9,737 nucleotides of DNA, taken from Fastidiosipila sp964627125. Its GTDB lineage: Bacteria; Bacillota; Clostridia; Saccharofermentanales; Fastidiosipilaceae. Position numbers and translations under genes: made by a program. The number at the start of each line of letters is the position of its first letter. Positions within the stretch are counted from its first letter, which is position 1. The notes below the pieces were generated by a model. The model was not told the origin of the DNA, made no database searches, and saw only the letters and a list, made by a program, of their open reading frames with translations. Where the stretch lies: positions 1-9,737 of the forward strand of contig CAZVJQ010000037.1 in assembly GCA_964627125.1 (NCBI GenBank), written 5' to 3'. Shown here piece after piece: positions 7,373 to 9,737 of this stretch.

Positions 7373-7392
7373 CACGAGGGTAGGAATTCGTG
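7373..7392. terminator. Possible terminator hairpin cut by the assembly gap
   Basis: CACGA (7373-7377) and TCGTG (7388-7392) can pair across a loop, and the left arm is preceded by GAAAAG. If the hidden sequence begins with CTTTT, this would be a two-way terminator between the convergent NamZ-like and epimerase genes. The right arm ends exactly at the N run, so this cannot be confirmed. Confidence 0.3.
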
Positions 7393-7492
7393 NNNNNNNN
7401 NNNNNNNNNNNNNNNNNNNNNNNNNNNNNNNNNNNNNNNNNNNNNNNNNNNNNNNNNNNNNNNNNNNNNNNNNNNNNNNNNNNNNNNNNNNN
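7393..7492. other. Assembly gap of exactly 100 N at the end of the epimerase gene
   Basis: A placeholder run of unknown true length. It hides the C-terminal part of the epimerase. Family length suggests about 60-80 more residues, or roughly 200 bp, which is more than the placeholder. The frame of the sequence beyond it is therefore undefined. Confidence 0.97.
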
Positions 7493-8192
7493 ATTCTTTA
7501 TTATAGGCATTGGCGATTTCTTCCGCGCTTCCTGTCTGGTAACAAGGCAAGTGCCATACTTGATTGTAAGCTGAAGGATCTTCACCTACTAAAACAATAG
7601 CTCTCGCTAAATCTACAGTGTAACTATATGAATGTTTCTTATCCTTACTTCCAATGAATTGAGGGGATTTACCTTCTAGCATGCTTTCTAAGAATGAGGC
7701 ATGAATCACACTTAATTTAGCCTTAGGACCGAAGAAGTCAGATGCTCTCAAAATTACTATATCCACGTCCTTCATTGCTTCAGTTAGTAGATTATAGATT
7801 GTCTCTCTAACTTTACCTTTTTCTGATACAGGAGCGACATTGTGGTCTTCTCTAATTGGATTATCTAAGCTTGGTCCGTACACGTAGATATTATCGAAGA
7901 AGACGATTCTAGCATCATTGGCTCTAGCCGCTTCAATTGTGTTCTTGATAATGGTTGGCCATTTTTCTTGCCACTCTTTAGCATCATACTTCAAGCCAAT
8001 AGCATTATAGATAGTATCGCAGCCTCTAGCTGCATTCACTAAATCTTCCTTGTCCAAAGCATCCCCAACGACATAATCATCAGCATTGATTTTACTTCTT
8101 CCAAATCTGACTACTTCTTTACCTTCAGATTTCAATACATTATATATTTCACTGCCAATAGGACCATTGGCACCTAGAACTAATTTTTTCAT
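7493..8192 (-). CDS. NAD(P)-dependent epimerase/dehydratase-like protein, C-terminus lost in assembly gap
   Basis: 233 residues are visible of an extended or atypical short-chain dehydrogenase/reductase fold, a cytoplasmic Rossmann enzyme. The nucleotide-binding loop is LGANGPIGSEI (residues 6-16, the GxxGxxG form). D45 in VVGDALD lies where the adenine-binding aspartate is expected, and YNAIG (62-66) is the end of strand four. FFDNIYVYGP (98-107) replaces the classical Ser/Tyr-x-x-x-Lys site; the tyrosines sit as in the NAD-epimerase family, but a YxxxK lysine is not in place. ILRASDFFGP (147-156) follows. The ATG start at 8192 has GAGG eight bases upstream. After the gap the three minus frames end at 7357, 7317 or 7307 and none is recognisable, so I stop the feature at the gap. 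The substrate is unknown. It converges on the NamZ-like gene. Confidence 0.85.
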
Positions 8193-8220
8193 ATTATTTC
8201 CTCTTGAATTTTATGCGGGT

Positions 8221-8247
8221 TTTATAAGAATTTGCAAAGTAGGTCAA
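8221..8247 (-). promoter_or_regulatory. Candidate promoter of the epimerase gene
   Basis: On the minus strand, TTGACC (complement of 8242-8247) and TATAAA (complement of 8221-8226) each match five of six consensus bases. The 15-bp spacer is shorter than the preferred 17. It sits in the 111-bp gap after the Pr6Pr gene and would give a leader of about 20-25 nt, so the epimerase need not be co-transcribed with the broken gene upstream. Confidence 0.5.
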
Positions 8248-8303
8248 TAAAGAATATTACTTAAGGGCTAGTATTTTTGTCCTCTTGAAATAATAATAGC
8301 AAT

Positions 8304-8948
8304 TTATATATTACTATTTTGTGAAATCGTTTTATTTAGCTTTAAAATAGCGTAGCCCAACACAAGCACAAGTGCTGCAAGAGCAATCATCCAGTAGACT
8401 ACACCCATACGACCATCGGCAATTCTAAACCACCCCAATCTTTCATAATTCAAGAAGAAGTATGGCACTGGTGCATCACTGATGAAAGTCATCCCAGATC
8501 CAGAAAGAATGAATATTAAAAATACATAGATTAAGGGGAGGATAAGAGCGGTGTAAATAGCATTTTTCTTGAAGTCATTAGTGTCTTCAAATCTAATGAA
8601 GTAGAAAATAGCAGCTATTGGAGCAATTAGATGTGTTTCTATTGAACCGGCTAAGGTAGCAACATGTAAACCTAATTCAGGTACAAGAACAAGGAAGAAT
8701 ACAATTAAAGTAATTGTAATTGCAACAGTTAGCATGAAGTGGATTGTTCTTGTAAATTTGGTTCTATTCTTAGATATTAGAAAGTAGCTGTGAAGAATAG
8801 CCATCTATAAATTACTCTGAATGGTGAAGTAGAAGAAATCATTATCGCTGATTTCGCCAGCAATAAATATAGTTCTGAATGAGCCAATTAGAGCAGCAAG
8901 GATAATGATGATGCTTAATGTATTTTGTAAGCTAGTATTTTTCTTCAA
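8304..8948 (-). pseudogene. Pr6Pr-family integral membrane protein interrupted by an in-frame TAG
   Basis: Read from the TTG at 8948 (GAGG at 8956-8959, seven bases upstream), 47 residues precede a TAG at 8805-8807, followed directly by ATG (8802-8804) and 166 more residues in the same frame. The first part has a membrane helix (LSIIIILAALIGSF) and ends FYFTIQSNL. The second begins MAILHSYFLISKNR. Joined, they give the family's (Y/F)FT(V/I)QSNL-x-x-A-L motif without any gap. Later marks are ETHLIAPIAAIFYFIRF (helix with histidine) and PYFFLNYERLGW, the YPYFF(L/I)D equivalent. About six helices are expected in the whole protein; its function is unknown. One substitution, for example from TTG or TGG, would create the TAG. 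Either the gene is broken, or the TAGATG junction allows reinitiation of a 166-residue protein lacking helix 1, or the stop is read through. A sequencing error is also possible. Confidence 0.75.
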
Positions 8949-8955
8949 CTCTATA

Positions 8956-8959
8956 CCTC
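8956..8959 (-). promoter_or_regulatory. Ribosome binding site that sets the true start of the Pr6Pr gene
   Basis: GAGG on the minus strand lies seven bases before the TTG at 8948-8946. No comparable Shine-Dalgarno sequence precedes the ATG at 8804. This supports an original start at 8948 rather than at the internal ATG. Confidence 0.65.
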
Positions 8960-9046
8960 GCTAATTAGATGTTTTAAGTATATAGAATTGATGAGTAATA
9001 TGTGAGTTGATATGGGCAGAGTTGTACTTTGGGGCAAATAGTAATA

Positions 9047-9075
9047 TTGATAAAGCTAGTTATACGATGTAATAT
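9047..9075 (+). promoter_or_regulatory. Candidate promoter of the GIY-YIG gene
   Basis: TTGATA (9047-9052, five of six) is followed after exactly 17 bp by TAATAT (9070-9075, four of six). The leader would be about 40 nt. The 175-bp space between this gene and the divergent Pr6Pr gene otherwise holds no reading frame; for the minus direction only a -10-like TATACT near 8973 without a good -35 is visible. Confidence 0.5.
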
Positions 9076-9123
9076 GTAATAAAGAATGCGAAGAATATTA
9101 TATATATCAGAAGGATAATTTTT

Positions 9124-9630
9124 ATGACTCTTACAACGCAATTTTGGGATCCATCTATTATGATTATATTTATTATTATTATTGCTTTAATTTATCTTCT
9201 ATCGATTTTAATAAAAATTGAAGTTAAAATAGAACTAGATGAAAAAATAGATTCTTTAGCAAATAACGAACTGGCCATGACACCTGAACAATTTTTCAGA
9301 ATGAGAAATATGACTATGGATGGTAGAGGAAGCCCACTATATTCCTCGACCCGGAATTTTGCAGGTGTCTATATTCTGTATAATCAAAGTAAAAATTTAT
9401 ATTACGTAGGACAAGGTAAAAAAGTATTTGATAGAGTCAATTCTCATTTTACTGGACGAGGTAATGGAGATGTGTATGCAGACTATAAGTATGGTGATAA
9501 ATTCATAATAAGGATGATTGCATTATCAAAAAGTGGTTATAGGTCTATAAATGCACTAGAACGTCATGCTATTGCAAGATATAAGTCATTTTCAAGAGGA
9601 TATAACAAAACTCGTGGAAATAGAGGCTAG
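9124..9630 (+). CDS. Membrane-anchored GIY-YIG nuclease-domain protein
   Basis: A 168-residue protein, starting at ATG 9124 behind AGAAGGA. Residues about 11-31 form one very hydrophobic helix (SIMIIFIIIIALIYLLSILI), and a charged linker follows (about 32-60). The C-terminal half is a GIY-YIG domain: GVY (81-83) and YVG (94-96), the arginine R104 in DRV, H108, the metal-binding glutamate E146 in ALERHAI, and N161 in the closing GYNKTRGN. All residues expected for catalysis are present, so nuclease activity is plausible, though the target is unknown. Unlike UvrC or intron-encoded enzymes it carries no further DNA-binding domain. I recall similar short proteins in many gut and oral Bacillota, without assigned function. 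It is monocistronic and converges on tRNA-Ala. The positively charged domain follows a single helix, so by the positive-inside rule it should face the cytoplasm (inference). Confidence 0.87.
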   Translation: MTLTTQFWDPSIMIIFIIIIALIYLLSILIKIEVKIELDEKIDSLANNELAMTPEQFFRMRNMTMDGRGSPLYSSTRNFAGVYILYNQSKNLYYVGQGKKVFDRVNSHFTGRGNGDVYADYKYGDKFIIRMIALSKSGYRSINALERHAIARYKSFSRGYNKTRGNRG

Positions 9631-9642
9631 TATTATAAGCAC

Positions 9643-9667
9643 AAAAAAACCACGTCTTAAACGTGGT
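9643..9667 (-). terminator. Intrinsic terminator of the tRNA-Ala transcript
   Basis: On the minus strand, ACCACGT (9661-9667) and ACGTGGT (9649-9655) form a 7-bp stem with a 5-base loop, followed by a run of T (complement of A 9643-9649). The T run exists only on the minus strand, so it ends the tRNA transcript; the GIY-YIG gene would have to share the hairpin without a U-tract. Confidence 0.88.
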
Positions 9668-9677
9668 ACAAAATCTA

Positions 9678-9737
<60 letters not shown>

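Noticed and set aside
7307..7585. Minus-strand frame ending in a hydrophobic tail, running through the N gap
   Set aside because: Its start lies inside the epimerase in another frame and its continuity depends on an arbitrary 100-N spacer.
8199..8289. Direct repeat TCCTCTTGAA at 8199-8208 and 8280-8289, suggesting a hidden small gene between Pr6Pr and the epimerase
   Set aside because: The first copy is the epimerase ribosome binding site, but after the second no start codon is correctly placed and no open frame follows, so it is probably chance.
8805..8807. TAG as a recoded sense codon (genome-wide or pyrrolysine)
   Set aside because: TAG is the natural stop of at least four other genes in the window, and the codon lies in a membrane-protein loop with no link to known pyrrolysine proteins.

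Overview
The window looks like a draft-assembly piece of a low-GC Bacillota (Firmicutes) chromosome, probably a clostridial or related anaerobe. The reasons are the AT-rich coding sequence, arginine written mostly as AGA, strong GGAGG-type ribosome binding sites, TTG starts, a tRNA gene that encodes its own CCA end, and Bacillota-type protein families. The genus cannot be named from this sequence. Two runs of exactly 100 N (4937-5036 and 7393-7492) are assembly placeholders, so the true spacing there is unknown.

Region 1 (1-3835, + strand) is the end of an ABC-exporter operon. It holds an ATPase that enters from outside the window without its Walker A, followed by two paralogous ABC-2-type permeases. 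The three are tightly coupled (a 20-nt overlap, then a 9-nt gap) and end at a long hairpin terminator at 3870-3901. Each permease has a membrane part of about nine helices and a soluble C-terminal domain, so the pair most likely forms a heterodimer served by one ATPase.

Region 2 (3902-7332, + strand) has three genes that look separately transcribed: a class I SAM-dependent methyltransferase with a long leader, the ribosome-associated GTPase HflX (its N-terminal domain is mostly lost in an N gap), and a divergent DUF1343/NamZ-family protein without a signal peptide. Candidate promoters precede each of them.

Region 3 (about 7333-8948, - strand) converges on region 2. It has an NAD-dependent epimerase/dehydratase whose C-terminus lies in the second N gap, and upstream of it a Pr6Pr-family membrane protein. 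That gene starts at a TTG at 8948 and is broken by an in-frame TAG at codon 48, immediately followed by ATG. The 166-residue open frame normally called here is therefore only the C-terminal four-fifths of the gene.

Region 4 (8949-9737) has a short + strand gene for a membrane-anchored GIY-YIG nuclease-domain protein with all expected catalytic residues and its own good promoter. It converges on a tRNA-Ala(GGC) gene on the - strand, which has an intrinsic terminator and is cut by the window end.

Most of the content is housekeeping or common accessory genes. The points most worth a second look are the amber-interrupted Pr6Pr gene, the membrane-anchored GIY-YIG protein, the altered Glu-His pair in the NamZ homologue, and a 9-mer (GCTAGTATT) found four times in one orientation, mostly at gene borders. 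I see no CRISPR array, transposase, integrase or convincing new multi-gene system.
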